Shown here one piece after another: positions 15,352 to 22,695 of a DNA stretch of 28,983 nt. Origin of the DNA: Oceanospirillaceae bacterium UBA2001 (GTDB lineage: Bacteria > Pseudomonadota > Gammaproteobacteria > Pseudomonadales > Balneatricaceae); the NCBI GenBank assembly GCA_002335115.1, contig DDCR01000054.1, positions 1 to 28,983 on the forward strand. The letters run 5' to 3'. The notes beneath the pieces are model-generated. The model saw nothing but the letters and a program-made list of their open reading frames with translations. It did no database searches and was not told the origin of the DNA. How positions within the stretch are numbered: the stretch's first letter is position 1; the number at the start of each line of letters is the position of its first letter. Position numbers and translations under genes: made by a program.

Positions 15352-16128
15352 TTAAGCCTTTCGAGCCGATGGTTTTTCCATCAATTGACGAATAGATTTG
15401 ATGGCAGCAATACCGGTATCGTTGTCTCCATGTACACACAGACTATCCACTTTAAGATGCAAGGTGGAGCCGCTAGCGCTAGTAATAGTGCCGTATTGGA
15501 CCAATTGTTGGACTTGCTTGAGCATGGCGTCATGATCAAGCACAGCACCTGTTTTGGAACGTGCCATTAAGCTACCATCGTCTTCGTAACACCGATCAGC
15601 AAAGGCTTCAAAATATAACTCTAGCTTCATATCTTGGGCTTGCTGAAGATGCTCGTCTGCGCTGGCATTGGCTTGTAACATTAATTTTAATGGTGAGTTG
15701 GCTGAACCATTATCCATCGCTCTGACTGGGTAGCTACTTACGGCTTGCATAATTGCTTGACGCACACTGTCTTTACTCATCATGTCGTTATACAGCGCAC
15801 CGTGGGGCTTAACATAGCTTAGCCTCAGTCCTTGGCAAGCCGCCATACCCTCAAGGGCAGCAATTTGATAATGCATAAAGGCAGTGATTTCTTGACTTGA
15901 ACAATGCATTGAGCGGCGACCAAAACCCACCAAGTCTGGGTAGGCTGGGTGTGCACCCACCATCACCTGATGCTGCTTGGCGAGTGCCAAAGTGCGTTGC
16001 ATTACCACAGGATCACCGGCATGAAAGCCGCAGGCAATATTGGCCTGATCAATGTGTGCCATGGCCTTAGCATCTTGGCCCATAGTCCACGAACCGAAAC
16101 TTTCACCTAAATCGCAATTAAGTAGCAT
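15352..16128 (-). CDS. pxpA: 5-oxoprolinase subunit A (LamB/YcsF family)
   Basis: PxpA is the hydrolase-type subunit of bacterial 5-oxoprolinase. The 258-residue product begins MLLNCDLGESFGSW and contains NIACGFHAGDP, VGAHPAYPDLVGFGRRSM, the conserved SYVKPHGALYNDM, and DRCYEDDGSLMARSKTGAVL, all typical LamB/YcsF motifs with the expected metal-site His and Asp residues. The frame is open to 16212 within the upstream gene, but the family N-terminus and an AGGA about 9 nt upstream fix the ATG at 16128. It starts 14 bp after the DUF1445 gene ends. It would act on pyroglutamate arising from glutamine cyclisation, protein N-termini or, in this operon, D-glutamate cyclisation. Confidence 0.95.
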   Translation of the reverse strand: MLLNCDLGESFGSWTMGQDAKAMAHIDQANIACGFHAGDPVVMQRTLALAKQHQVMVGAHPAYPDLVGFGRRSMHCSSQEITAFMHYQIAALEGMAACQGLRLSYVKPHGALYNDMMSKDSVRQAIMQAVSSYPVRAMDNGSANSPLKLMLQANASADEHLQQAQDMKLELYFEAFADRCYEDDGSLMARSKTGAVLDHDAMLKQVQQLVQYGTITSASGSTLHLKVDSLCVHGDNDTGIAAIKSIRQLMEKPSARKA

Positions 16129-16142
16129 AAAATTTTCCTGAC

Positions 16143-16925
16143 CTAAAATATGGCTAGCGTACTGTTGGGTAAATCGGTCACCAGCATACAACCAGGCGCA
16201 TGGGTAATACAAAAGGCGGGTTTAGCATTTTCAACAGCCACCTGAGGCGTGACACCGCAAGCCCAGAAAACTGGAACTTCTCCATCGTTGACACTCACCT
16301 TATCGCCAAAGTCAGGCTGGTTTAGGTCAGCAATGCCAATTTCTGTGGGGTTGCCAAAATGCACAGGGGCTCCATGCACAGAAGGAAAACGGCTACATAT
16401 TTGAATAGCCCTAATGGCATCTGTGGGCTTGTAGGGGCGCATTGTCACAACCATATTGCCAGTAAATGGACCTGCTGATTTACATGCAATATTAGTCCGA
16501 TACATGGGCACGTTGACCCCTTCAGTCAGATTGCGCACCTCTAAGCCATCAGCTAAAAGAGCTTCCTCAAAAGAAAAGGAGCAGCCCAACACAAAAGCCA
16601 CCAAGTCGTCACGCCAATAATTTAAGATGTCAGTCACTTGTGCTACTACTTGGCCGTCATTAAATACCTTATACTGGGGAATGTCAGTACGTAGATCGAT
16701 GTCTTGACCTAAGCTTTTTAAACGAAAATCACCAGGCTTTTCAGACATGCCAATAATAGGGCAAGGTTTGGGATTTAAATGACAAAATTTTAAAAAATCA
16801 TTAGCGTAGTCGGCAGGTAAAATACACAGATTGCCCTGCACAAAGCTAGGGCATAATCCGGAGGTATTCCCCGTCATTGATGCGCTGCGAATTTGTTGCC
16901 TAAGTTGCAGTGGAGAAGTGGTCAT
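16143..16925 (-). CDS. DUF1445 (YcsI family) putative hydro-lyase
   Basis: At 260 residues it matches the full-length YcsI/DUF1445 family, usually called putative hydro-lyase although I know of no proven reaction for the stand-alone form. Recognisable segments are [95 protein letters not shown] and the C-terminal [24 protein letters not shown] block ending in [11 protein letters not shown]. In mammalian DGLUCY this domain is fused N-terminal to DUF4392. Bacillus ycsI sits beside kipI/kipA, so its link with 5-oxoprolinase is old. The ATG at 16925 has GGAAG 6 nt upstream. It is the first gene of the operon and divergent from mltB. Confidence 0.92.
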   Translation of the reverse strand: MTTSPLQLRQQIRSASMTGNTSGLCPSFVQGNLCILPADYANDFLKFCHLNPKPCPIIGMSEKPGDFRLKSLGQDIDLRTDIPQYKVFNDGQVVAQVTDILNYWRDDLVAFVLGCSFSFEEALLADGLEVRNLTEGVNVPMYRTNIACKSAGPFTGNMVVTMRPYKPTDAIRAIQICSRFPSVHGAPVHFGNPTEIGIADLNQPDFGDKVSVNDGEVPVFWACGVTPQVAVENAKPAFCITHAPGCMLVTDLPNSTLAIF

Positions 16926-17019
16926 AAAGCTTCCAATAATTGAACATCACCCAAATTGTAGTAACATGTATTTTGCAGTCCGATATGGGTGGGTGTCCAA
17001 TTAAATCTATTTTAACTAT

Positions 17020-17038
17020 TGATAAAAATTTGCTATCA
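17020..17038. promoter_or_regulatory. Inverted repeat TGATA-N9-TATCA, candidate LysR-type operator
   Basis: TGATA (17020-17024) and TATCA (17034-17038) form a perfect interrupted dyad in the 234-bp divergent region between the DUF1445-led operon and mltB. On the minus strand, TTGGAC (16995-17000) could serve as a -35; the dyad centre would then be near -64, where LysR-type proteins usually hold their recognition site. I could not find a clean -10 after TTGGAC. The repeat is short, so chance occurrence is possible. The dyad, the mltB promoter below and these weak elements are all I see in this intergenic region. Confidence 0.35.
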
Positions 17039-17069
17039 GCTTGTTTAAACTTACGAACTAATTGCTTTA

Positions 17070-17099
17070 TTGATAGAGGTTAACAACCGACAATACAAT
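17070..17099 (+). promoter_or_regulatory. Sigma70-type promoter for mltB
   Basis: TTGATA (17070-17075) and TACAAT (17094-17099) are separated by 18 bp, giving five of six consensus matches at each element. Transcription would start near 17106, about 55 bp before the mltB start. No other candidate in this gap is as good. Confidence 0.5.
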
Positions 17100-17159
17100 T
17101 CGCATTTTTAAGGTCGAGGTTCCTCGCGTTAAGCTGTTATGGAGAAGGGAGTAAAGGGA

Positions 17160-18155
17160 ATGAATGGGGTTAAAAAACTAATTGGGTTGGGCTTGTTAGT
17201 AGGATTTTTTAATGTGTGTGCTTATGCCAGTTTTGACCAAAGAGAAGATGTTTTACAGTGGTTAGATGAAGCCGATAGTTTGGGCTTTACCAAGGCTGAG
17301 GTTGTGAATTACTTGGCAAAAACTACAGCAAAACCAAGCATTGTGCCGATATTACGCAATGCTCCTGAACGCAAGTTGTTATGGAGTGGTTATCAACAGC
17401 GCTTAGTCACTTCTTCTCGTATCAAACGCGGTATAGAGTTTGCCGCTGAGCATACAGACCAACTAAATTTGATGACCAAAACTACGGGAGTTGATGGCGC
17501 GATTATTGCGGCTATTGCTGGTATAGAGAGTAATTATGGGGCTAACATGGGCCAGCATCTAACCCTGCGTGTGTTAGTGACATTAGCCTTTGACTATCCC
17601 CGTCGAAGTCAGTTTTTTCAGCGCCAATTAGCTGAATTCTTTCGTTTATGTTTCAGTCAGGGTTTAGACCCGATGCTGGTCAAAGGGTCTGCTGCTGGCG
17701 CTGTGGGAATGGGGCAATTTATTCCAACCAGTTATCGAGACTTCGCGGTAGATGGAGATGGTGACGATCGTATCGACTTATTTCACAGCAAGGCTGACAA
17801 TATAGCCAGCATTGCTAATTATCTGGCACGGCATAAGTGGCAGGAAGGTGCACCATGGCTGTTGGTGGTGGACACAGAGGTGGACCCTTTATGGGTCAGT
17901 AAAAAAGCCAAGCGACAAGGTGTTGAATTAGCAGAGTGGCAACGCAGGGGTGTGACGATGCCTGGCTCGTATGATCCAGAGGCAGAGTTTAATTTATATG
18001 CTTTTTCAACCGAAAAGGACCGTGAATATCGCTTAGCAGGTGCTAACTTTTACGCTATAACACGTTATAATCATTCCCTTTGGTACAGTAGAGCAGTCGT
18101 GGAAATTGCTCAAGGCATCGCCCAAGGAATGGCCCAAGGTACGGCCCAGCCTTAA
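17160..18155 (+). CDS. mltB: Lytic murein transglycosylase B (SltB/MltB family)
   Basis: Periplasmic lytic transglycosylase that cleaves the MurNAc-GlcNAc bond of peptidoglycan, forming 1,6-anhydroMurNAc. The catalytic glutamate is E123 in AAIAGIESNYG; other family marks are LVTLAFDYPRRSQFFQRQL, GSAAGAVGMGQFIPTSYRDFAVDGDGD, LFHSKADNIASIANYLARHKW and the C-terminal NFYAITRYNHSLWYSRAV. The ATG at 17160 is preferred over 17139: it has GGGAG 8 nt upstream and gives a clean signal peptide (MNGVKK, a hydrophobic core, then AYA before SFDQ). No lipobox cysteine sits at the cleavage site, so it looks soluble like Pseudomonas SltB1 rather than a lipoprotein. The C-terminus ends in short AQG repeats. 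rlpA starts 14 bp downstream. Confidence 0.94.
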   Translation: MNGVKKLIGLGLLVGFFNVCAYASFDQREDVLQWLDEADSLGFTKAEVVNYLAKTTAKPSIVPILRNAPERKLLWSGYQQRLVTSSRIKRGIEFAAEHTDQLNLMTKTTGVDGAIIAAIAGIESNYGANMGQHLTLRVLVTLAFDYPRRSQFFQRQLAEFFRLCFSQGLDPMLVKGSAAGAVGMGQFIPTSYRDFAVDGDGDDRIDLFHSKADNIASIANYLARHKWQEGAPWLLVVDTEVDPLWVSKKAKRQGVELAEWQRRGVTMPGSYDPEAEFNLYAFSTEKDREYRLAGANFYAITRYNHSLWYSRAVVEIAQGIAQGMAQGTAQP

Positions 18156-18169
18156 ACTAGGTTATTAAC

Positions 18170-19210
18170 ATGCATTATAAATATCGAATCATGGTTAGCG
18201 CTTTGCTTGTGCTACTAGTTAGTGGTTGCTCTAGCAACAGCACGCAACCCAGTGGCGTCTCCAAATCTGCAGTGGTTGCTGCGGCTAAAGCTAAAACTGA
18301 GTCTCGTTATGCCATTAAACAAGACCTGGGACCCAAACAGCATAAAGACATGAGCAATGCGCCTGACGCGGTGCCTAAAGTAGAGCCTCACAGTCGAGGT
18401 GGCAATAAGAGTCGCTATGAGGTTTGGGGTAAATCGTATTCCGTCATGGCTTCAAGTATAGGCTTTAAGCAGCGAGGCTTAGCTTCCTGGTATGGACAAA
18501 AGTTTCACGGTCATTTAACGTCGAATGGTGAAACCTATGATATGTACGCCATGACTGCAGCCCATAAGTCTCTGCCCTTGCCAACCTACGCGCGGATTAC
18601 CAACCTAGCCAATAACAAAACAGTGATTGTTAGGGTCAACGATCGCGGGCCATTTCATGGTGATCGAGTCATTGATTTGTCTTATGCTGCCGCTAGCAAG
18701 TTAGAATATCGCAAGACAGGTGTGGCCGAAGTCTTAGTTGAAGCCATTGATGCGCGCCAATGGAGTCCTGCATTAGAACAAAGCATTCGCAAACAGCGTA
18801 AAACCAGTCGTTTTAAGTCATCTGCAATTACTAGCGCAACTAGTAGTACCAATCCTAGTGACAATAATAGCGTCACAAGCAAAATAGTGAGCTCTTCTGT
18901 TAAAACCGCCACCCAGTCCAAGGCCCTTGTGCAGGTCCCGCTGGAGAACGAAATACGCCAACAGCATAAACGTCTGGCAGGCTATTACGTGCAAGTGGCA
19001 GCCATGTCAAAAATTGGTGGAGCCTTGGTGTTGCGTAATACTTTGGTGCAAGAGTTTAGAAGGTCTAATGTATTTGTAGAGCAAGCGAGTGACCGTGCAG
19101 ACTTGTTTCGGGTGTTAGTGGGGCCAATTACAGACGTTAAGAGTGTGCGTGTATTGATGCAAGAATTAGCCTCATCAGGGCATGGTCAAGGGCTTATGAT
19201 TAAACCTTAA
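18170..19210 (+). CDS. rlpA: Septal-ring lytic transglycosylase RlpA, lipoprotein with SPOR domain
   Basis: RlpA is an outer-membrane lipoprotein that cleaves denuded glycan strands at the septum. The N-terminus has a short basic region, a hydrophobic core and the lipobox LVSGC with lipidated C20. A double-psi beta-barrel domain spans about residues 100-195 (RGLASWYGQKFHGHLTSNGE, TYARITNLANNKTVIVRVNDRGPF, IDLSYAAASKL). E121, H132 and D158 align with the catalytic residues I recall for P. aeruginosa RlpA, so activity is expected. A Ser/Thr/Lys-rich low-complexity linker (about 205-255) precedes a C-terminal SPOR domain (about 268-346, GYYVQVAAMSK ... LFRVLVGPI), which binds denuded septal peptidoglycan. 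mltB-rlpA-dacA is a conserved cell-wall string. Confidence 0.95.
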   Translation: MHYKYRIMVSALLVLLVSGCSSNSTQPSGVSKSAVVAAAKAKTESRYAIKQDLGPKQHKDMSNAPDAVPKVEPHSRGGNKSRYEVWGKSYSVMASSIGFKQRGLASWYGQKFHGHLTSNGETYDMYAMTAAHKSLPLPTYARITNLANNKTVIVRVNDRGPFHGDRVIDLSYAAASKLEYRKTGVAEVLVEAIDARQWSPALEQSIRKQRKTSRFKSSAITSATSSTNPSDNNSVTSKIVSSSVKTATQSKALVQVPLENEIRQQHKRLAGYYVQVAAMSKIGGALVLRNTLVQEFRRSNVFVEQASDRADLFRVLVGPITDVKSVRVLMQELASSGHGQGLMIKP

Positions 19211-19235
19211 TTTACTGCCCCAAATCACTAACCCA

Positions 19236-19244
19236 TGGTATAAT
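19236..19244 (+). promoter_or_regulatory. Extended -10 promoter (TGGTATAAT) upstream of dacA
   Basis: TGG directly before a perfect TATAAT forms an extended -10 element, which can work without a good -35; none is seen at the right spacing. Transcription would start near 19251, giving a leader of about 45 nt to the first dacA start. This suggests that dacA-ybeD-lipB-lipA can be expressed independently of mltB-rlpA. Confidence 0.6.
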
Positions 19245-19296
19245 CTAGCGGTTTATCAAGGCTTTTAACGGTACTGAATGTTTATCTAGCCCACCA

Positions 19297-20559
19297 ATGA
19301 AGGTAGTTTTAAGTATGGAAAAATTAGTGGCTGCGGCTAACTTATTATGCAGTAACATGAGTCAATTAATAGGGTGTGGGCTTAACTCTAAGACTCGTAC
19401 CATGTTCGCCTCCACAGGCTTGTCTATGGTTTTGACAGTGGCTTTGACTCTGGGTTTAGTTGCGCCAGCACAATCTGCGCAAGCACTTGTACCCCAGCCA
19501 CCGCAACTTGCTGCGAGCGCATACATACTGATCGATGCGTTAACGGGCAAGGTTATCGTAGAAAACAATGCCGACCTATTGCTGCCCCCTGCGAGCTTAA
19601 CTAAAATGATGACAGCCTACATGTTATCTTTTGGCTTAGCTGCAGGTAATGTTGCTTTGGATGACCAAGTGCGCATTAGTGAAAAAGCATGGCGTACAGA
19701 AGGCTCACGTATGTTTATTCAAGAAGGCAAATTGGTCAAGCTTGAAGACCTTATGCGAGGCATCATTATTCAGTCTGGTAATGATGCAAGTGTCGCCGTT
19801 GCAGAACATCTGGCAGGCAGCGAAGAGTCATTCGCCGACCTAATGAACCAACATGCCATGCGTTTAGGAATGACCCAAACCTACTTCAGTAACTCCACAG
19901 GTTTGCCAGCAGAAGGTCACTTAACCACAGCAAGAGACCTAGCGATTCTGGCGCAAGCTATTATTCGCGATTATCCAAAACATTATGAAATTTATTCAGA
20001 AAAAGAATTTACTTTCAATAAAATTAGGCAGCCGAACCGAAATAAATTGTTGTGGAGTGACAGCACTGTGGATGGCCTGAAGACAGGTTATACCGAGGCT
20101 GCAGGTTATTGTTTGGTGGCATCGGCTAAAAAGGATGGTCAGCGCTTAATCTCAGTTATTTTAGGTGCGACCAGTTTGGACGCTCGGGCTATAGAATCAC
20201 AAAAGCTCATCACCTACGGCATGCGCTTTTTTGAAACCCACTCCCTCTATGATGCTCAAGAGAGCCTTGGAAAAGCGAGGGTTTGGGGTGGTATGGAAGA
20301 CTATATAGAACTAGTGCTAGAGCAAGAGTTAGCGGTCACTATCCCTCGAGGCCAAGCTAAGTATATTAAAGCGACAATGGACATCAATAAAGGTATTGAA
20401 GCGCCCTTGGCTGCTGGTGATGTTTTGGGCAAGGTTATTATTACCTTAGACACAGACGTGATTTTAGAACAAAATTTGGTGGCCAGTCAGGATATGGTGC
20501 ACGGTGGTTTTATCAAAGGCCTTGTTGATGGCGTGACCCGAGTCATTATGAGCGAATGA
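19297..20559 (+). CDS. dacA: D-alanyl-D-alanine carboxypeptidase (PBP5/6 family)
   Basis: Periplasmic low-molecular-weight PBP that removes the terminal D-Ala from peptidoglycan pentapeptides. Using this start, the SxxK motif is S100-K103 (PPASLTKMM), SGN is 160-162 (IQSGNDASVAVAEHL) and KTG is 262-264 (VDGLKTGYTEAAGYCL). A PBP5-type C-terminal beta domain follows, ending in a probable amphipathic membrane-binding helix (GGFIKGLVDGVTRVIM). The start is unsure. The ATG at 19297 gives 420 residues and an unusually long N-terminus before the hydrophobic signal segment (about 41-56) and the QSAQA cleavage region; in-frame ATGs at 19315, 19357 and 19402 are possible, and none has an ideal Shine-Dalgarno. 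D-Ala released by this enzyme is the substrate of the nearby dat and alr products. It overlaps ybeD by 4 bp. Confidence 0.95.
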   Translation: MKVVLSMEKLVAAANLLCSNMSQLIGCGLNSKTRTMFASTGLSMVLTVALTLGLVAPAQSAQALVPQPPQLAASAYILIDALTGKVIVENNADLLLPPASLTKMMTAYMLSFGLAAGNVALDDQVRISEKAWRTEGSRMFIQEGKLVKLEDLMRGIIIQSGNDASVAVAEHLAGSEESFADLMNQHAMRLGMTQTYFSNSTGLPAEGHLTTARDLAILAQAIIRDYPKHYEIYSEKEFTFNKIRQPNRNKLLWSDSTVDGLKTGYTEAAGYCLVASAKKDGQRLISVILGATSLDARAIESQKLITYGMRFFETHSLYDAQESLGKARVWGGMEDYIELVLEQELAVTIPRGQAKYIKATMDINKGIEAPLAAGDVLGKVIITLDTDVILEQNLVASQDMVHGGFIKGLVDGVTRVIMSE

Positions 20560-20834
20560 TGAAAACAACACCTGACGCTCCTAAGATAGAGTTCCCCTGT
20601 GAGAATTACAGCCTTAAAATTGTGGGCCGAAAAACAGCAGATTACCCAACTTGGGTGGTGCAGTGTGTGCAGCAGTTAGCACCTGATCTAGACCCCAAAA
20701 AAGTACAGATTGTTGACAGTAAAAATGGTACTTTTCAATCAATACGCTTGGCAATAACGGCTCAAAGTGCAGACCACTTGCAACAGATTCACCAAACTCT
20801 AATGGCTAGTGGTAAGGTTAAACTTGTCCTCTAA
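20556..20834 (+). CDS. ybeD: DUF493/YbeD family small protein
   Basis: A 92-residue ferredoxin-like alpha/beta protein of the DUF493 family. It shows [18 protein letters not shown] near the N-terminus, a central helix, and [28 protein letters not shown] before the end at KLVL. It has been proposed as regulatory because of its constant position before lipB, but no function is established. It is translationally coupled at both ends: its ATG overlaps the dacA stop as ATGA, and its last codons contain the likely lipB start. Confidence 0.92.
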   Translation: MMKTTPDAPKIEFPCENYSLKIVGRKTADYPTWVVQCVQQLAPDLDPKKVQIVDSKNGTFQSIRLAITAQSADHLQQIHQTLMASGKVKLVL

Positions 20835-21507
20835 GCTCGATCCAAAAGAAGGCGTTTTAGTAAGGTTCTTAGGATCTCAAGACTATGAGCACGTCTGGCA
20901 AACCATGCAAGACTTTACTAATTACCGCAATGCCGACACCATTGATGAAATATGGGTATTACAACATGCTCCGGTGTTCACCCAGGGCCAAGCGGGTAAG
21001 GCAGAACATATGCTAGACCAAGGTCATATTCCTTTAGTTCAATCGGATCGTGGGGGACAAGTAACATACCATGGCCCAGGGCAATTAATGGTGTATTTAA
21101 TGTTAGATTTAAAACGGTTAAGTATAGGGGTTCGTAGCTTAGTATCGGCTATGGAAAAAGCCTTGATCGACTGTCTCCATGACTATGGCATTAGTGCCAA
21201 TGCTGATGTTAAGGCTCCAGGTGTTTATGTGGGGGGCAGTAAAATAGCCTCTTTGGGGCTAAGGGTCCGCAGAGGGTGTAGTTTTCATGGTTTAGCCCTC
21301 AATGTAGATATGGATTTGAGCCCTTTTGCCCGCATTAACCCCTGTGGCTACCCGAGTCTAGATATGGTGCAGATGATTGATTTCTCCAAGTTGATTAAGT
21401 TTGATCAAGTGGCTTACGACATGAGCCAAAAGTTAGTAGACCAATTGCAGTACCAACAGGTTAATAAAACTCAACAACCTTGGGTTAATACCATTGAATA
21501 TAACTAA
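20824..21507 (+). CDS. lipB: Lipoyl(octanoyl) transferase
   Basis: LipB moves octanoate from acyl carrier protein to the lipoyl domains of 2-oxoacid dehydrogenases and the glycine-cleavage H protein. Signature segments are [48 protein letters not shown], the lysine region [32 protein letters not shown], and [21 protein letters not shown] with the active-site Cys. I propose a TTG start at 20824, with AAGG 6 nt upstream, overlapping ybeD by 11 bp (227 residues). A GTG at 20809 is the longer alternative but has no ribosome site. The family N-terminus aligns only from VLVRFLG, so either is possible. lipA follows after 16 bp. Confidence 0.95.
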   Translation: MSSKLDPKEGVLVRFLGSQDYEHVWQTMQDFTNYRNADTIDEIWVLQHAPVFTQGQAGKAEHMLDQGHIPLVQSDRGGQVTYHGPGQLMVYLMLDLKRLSIGVRSLVSAMEKALIDCLHDYGISANADVKAPGVYVGGSKIASLGLRVRRGCSFHGLALNVDMDLSPFARINPCGYPSLDMVQMIDFSKLIKFDQVAYDMSQKLVDQLQYQQVNKTQQPWVNTIEYN

Positions 21508-21523
21508 CGAGTGATAAGTAACC

Positions 21524-22480
21524 ATGGCGACATCATACAAAGCTGAAGCAGGCGTTAAACTTCGTGGGGCCGATAAGGTAGCGAGGATCCCTATTAAAGT
21601 GATTCCCACTGAAAAAATGCCGCGTAAACCAGATTGGTTGCGCATCAAGATGGTCAGTTCTCCTGAGGTCAACCGTATTAAATCTAAACTAAGGGAGCAC
21701 AAACTGGCGTCTGTCTGTGAAGAAGCCAACTGCCCTAATTTAGGCGAGTGTTTTAGCCAAGGTACAGCGACTTTTATGATCATGGGTGAAATATGTACGC
21801 GTAGATGTCCATTTTGTGATGTAGCTCATGGTCGTCCTAACCCCTTATCTGTTGATGAGCCTCGCGAGTTAGCCACCGCTGTGGCAGACATGGCACTCAA
21901 GTATGTCGTCATTACTTCTGTTGATCGAGACGATTTACGAGATGGCGGTGCGCTGCATTTTTCTGAATGTATCAGCGCTATTAATGAACGCACACCAGCG
22001 ACACAAGTTGAAGTTTTGGTACCTGATTTTCGTGGACGCATGGACATTGCCCTTGATATTTTAGCCACAACACCACCCCATGTGTTTAATCACAATTTAG
22101 AATCGATTCCTCGCCTTTATAAAAAAATTCGTCCGGGTTCAGACTACCAATGGTCATTGGATTTATTACAGAACTACAAACAGCGTTGTCCTCAAGTACT
22201 GACAAAATCAGGTTTGATGTTGGGATTAGGCGAAACTAAGGAGGAAGTGTTGCAGGTGCTGCAAGATCTTCGAGATCATGGCGTGGATATGCTTACCCTT
22301 GGACAATACTTGCAACCTAGTTTGAATCACTTACCAGTTGATCGGTTTGTGCACCCCACTGAGTTTGATGAATTAGGTGCGGCAGCTAAAGCCATGGGTT
22401 TTAAGCATGTCGCCAGTGGGCCTTTAGTGCGTTCGTCCTATCATGCAGATTTACAAGTCAAAGGTGAGATGGTAACTTGA
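21524..22480 (+). CDS. lipA: Lipoyl synthase (radical SAM)
   Basis: LipA inserts two sulfurs into the octanoyl chain on lipoyl domains, completing the LipB-LipA pathway. The 318-residue product carries both iron-sulfur sites: the auxiliary cluster cysteines C65, C70 and C76 ([12 protein letters not shown]) and the radical-SAM CxxxCxxC at C91, C95 and C98 (CTRRCPFC). Also present are [59 protein letters not shown] and the C-terminal RSSYHAD, whose Ser ligates the auxiliary cluster. The start at 21524 is the first ATG after lipB. It ends the plus-strand wall/lipoate cluster. Confidence 0.98.
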   Translation: MATSYKAEAGVKLRGADKVARIPIKVIPTEKMPRKPDWLRIKMVSSPEVNRIKSKLREHKLASVCEEANCPNLGECFSQGTATFMIMGEICTRRCPFCDVAHGRPNPLSVDEPRELATAVADMALKYVVITSVDRDDLRDGGALHFSECISAINERTPATQVEVLVPDFRGRMDIALDILATTPPHVFNHNLESIPRLYKKIRPGSDYQWSLDLLQNYKQRCPQVLTKSGLMLGLGETKEEVLQVLQDLRDHGVDMLTLGQYLQPSLNHLPVDRFVHPTEFDELGAAAKAMGFKHVASGPLVRSSYHADLQVKGEMVT

Positions 22481-22519
22481 GTAGCGAATTAAATGACCAC
22501 GTGTGTAACCATTTAAGCC

Positions 22520-22540
22520 CTTGCTGATGGCGTTAGCAGG
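22520..22540 (+). other. Small hairpin downstream of lipA
   Basis: CTTGCTGA and TTAGCAGG pair over 8 bp, two of them G-T, around a TGGCG loop, 40 bp after lipA. No T-run follows, so it is at best a weak transcript end. The rest of the 215-bp gap to the next gene is AT-rich. It contains a GGGGG ribosome site before 22696, and I find no convincing promoter or small gene in it. Confidence 0.3.
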
Positions 22541-22695
22541 AAATTAAGGCCACCACAATAAATTGTAATTTAATCAATGCTTAGACTCAGCTTATGTGAG
22601 TTCGATGAGATGATTTTTCAATGTGAGTTAACCTAATTTAAACTTCCAATAGACATAAAAAAACAAAATACAATCACAACATATGGGGGCTAATT

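Noticed and set aside
16129..16212. A longer pxpA beginning at 16212 inside the DUF1445 gene
   Set aside because: The extra 28 residues match nothing in the LamB/YcsF family, whose proteins start with the NCDLGESFG segment, and the ATG at 16128 has a good AGGA site.
17070..17075. TTGATA as a further half-site for the LysR regulator
   Set aside because: It fits better as the -35 element of the mltB promoter, with TACAAT 18 bp downstream; a single half-site is not evidence of binding.
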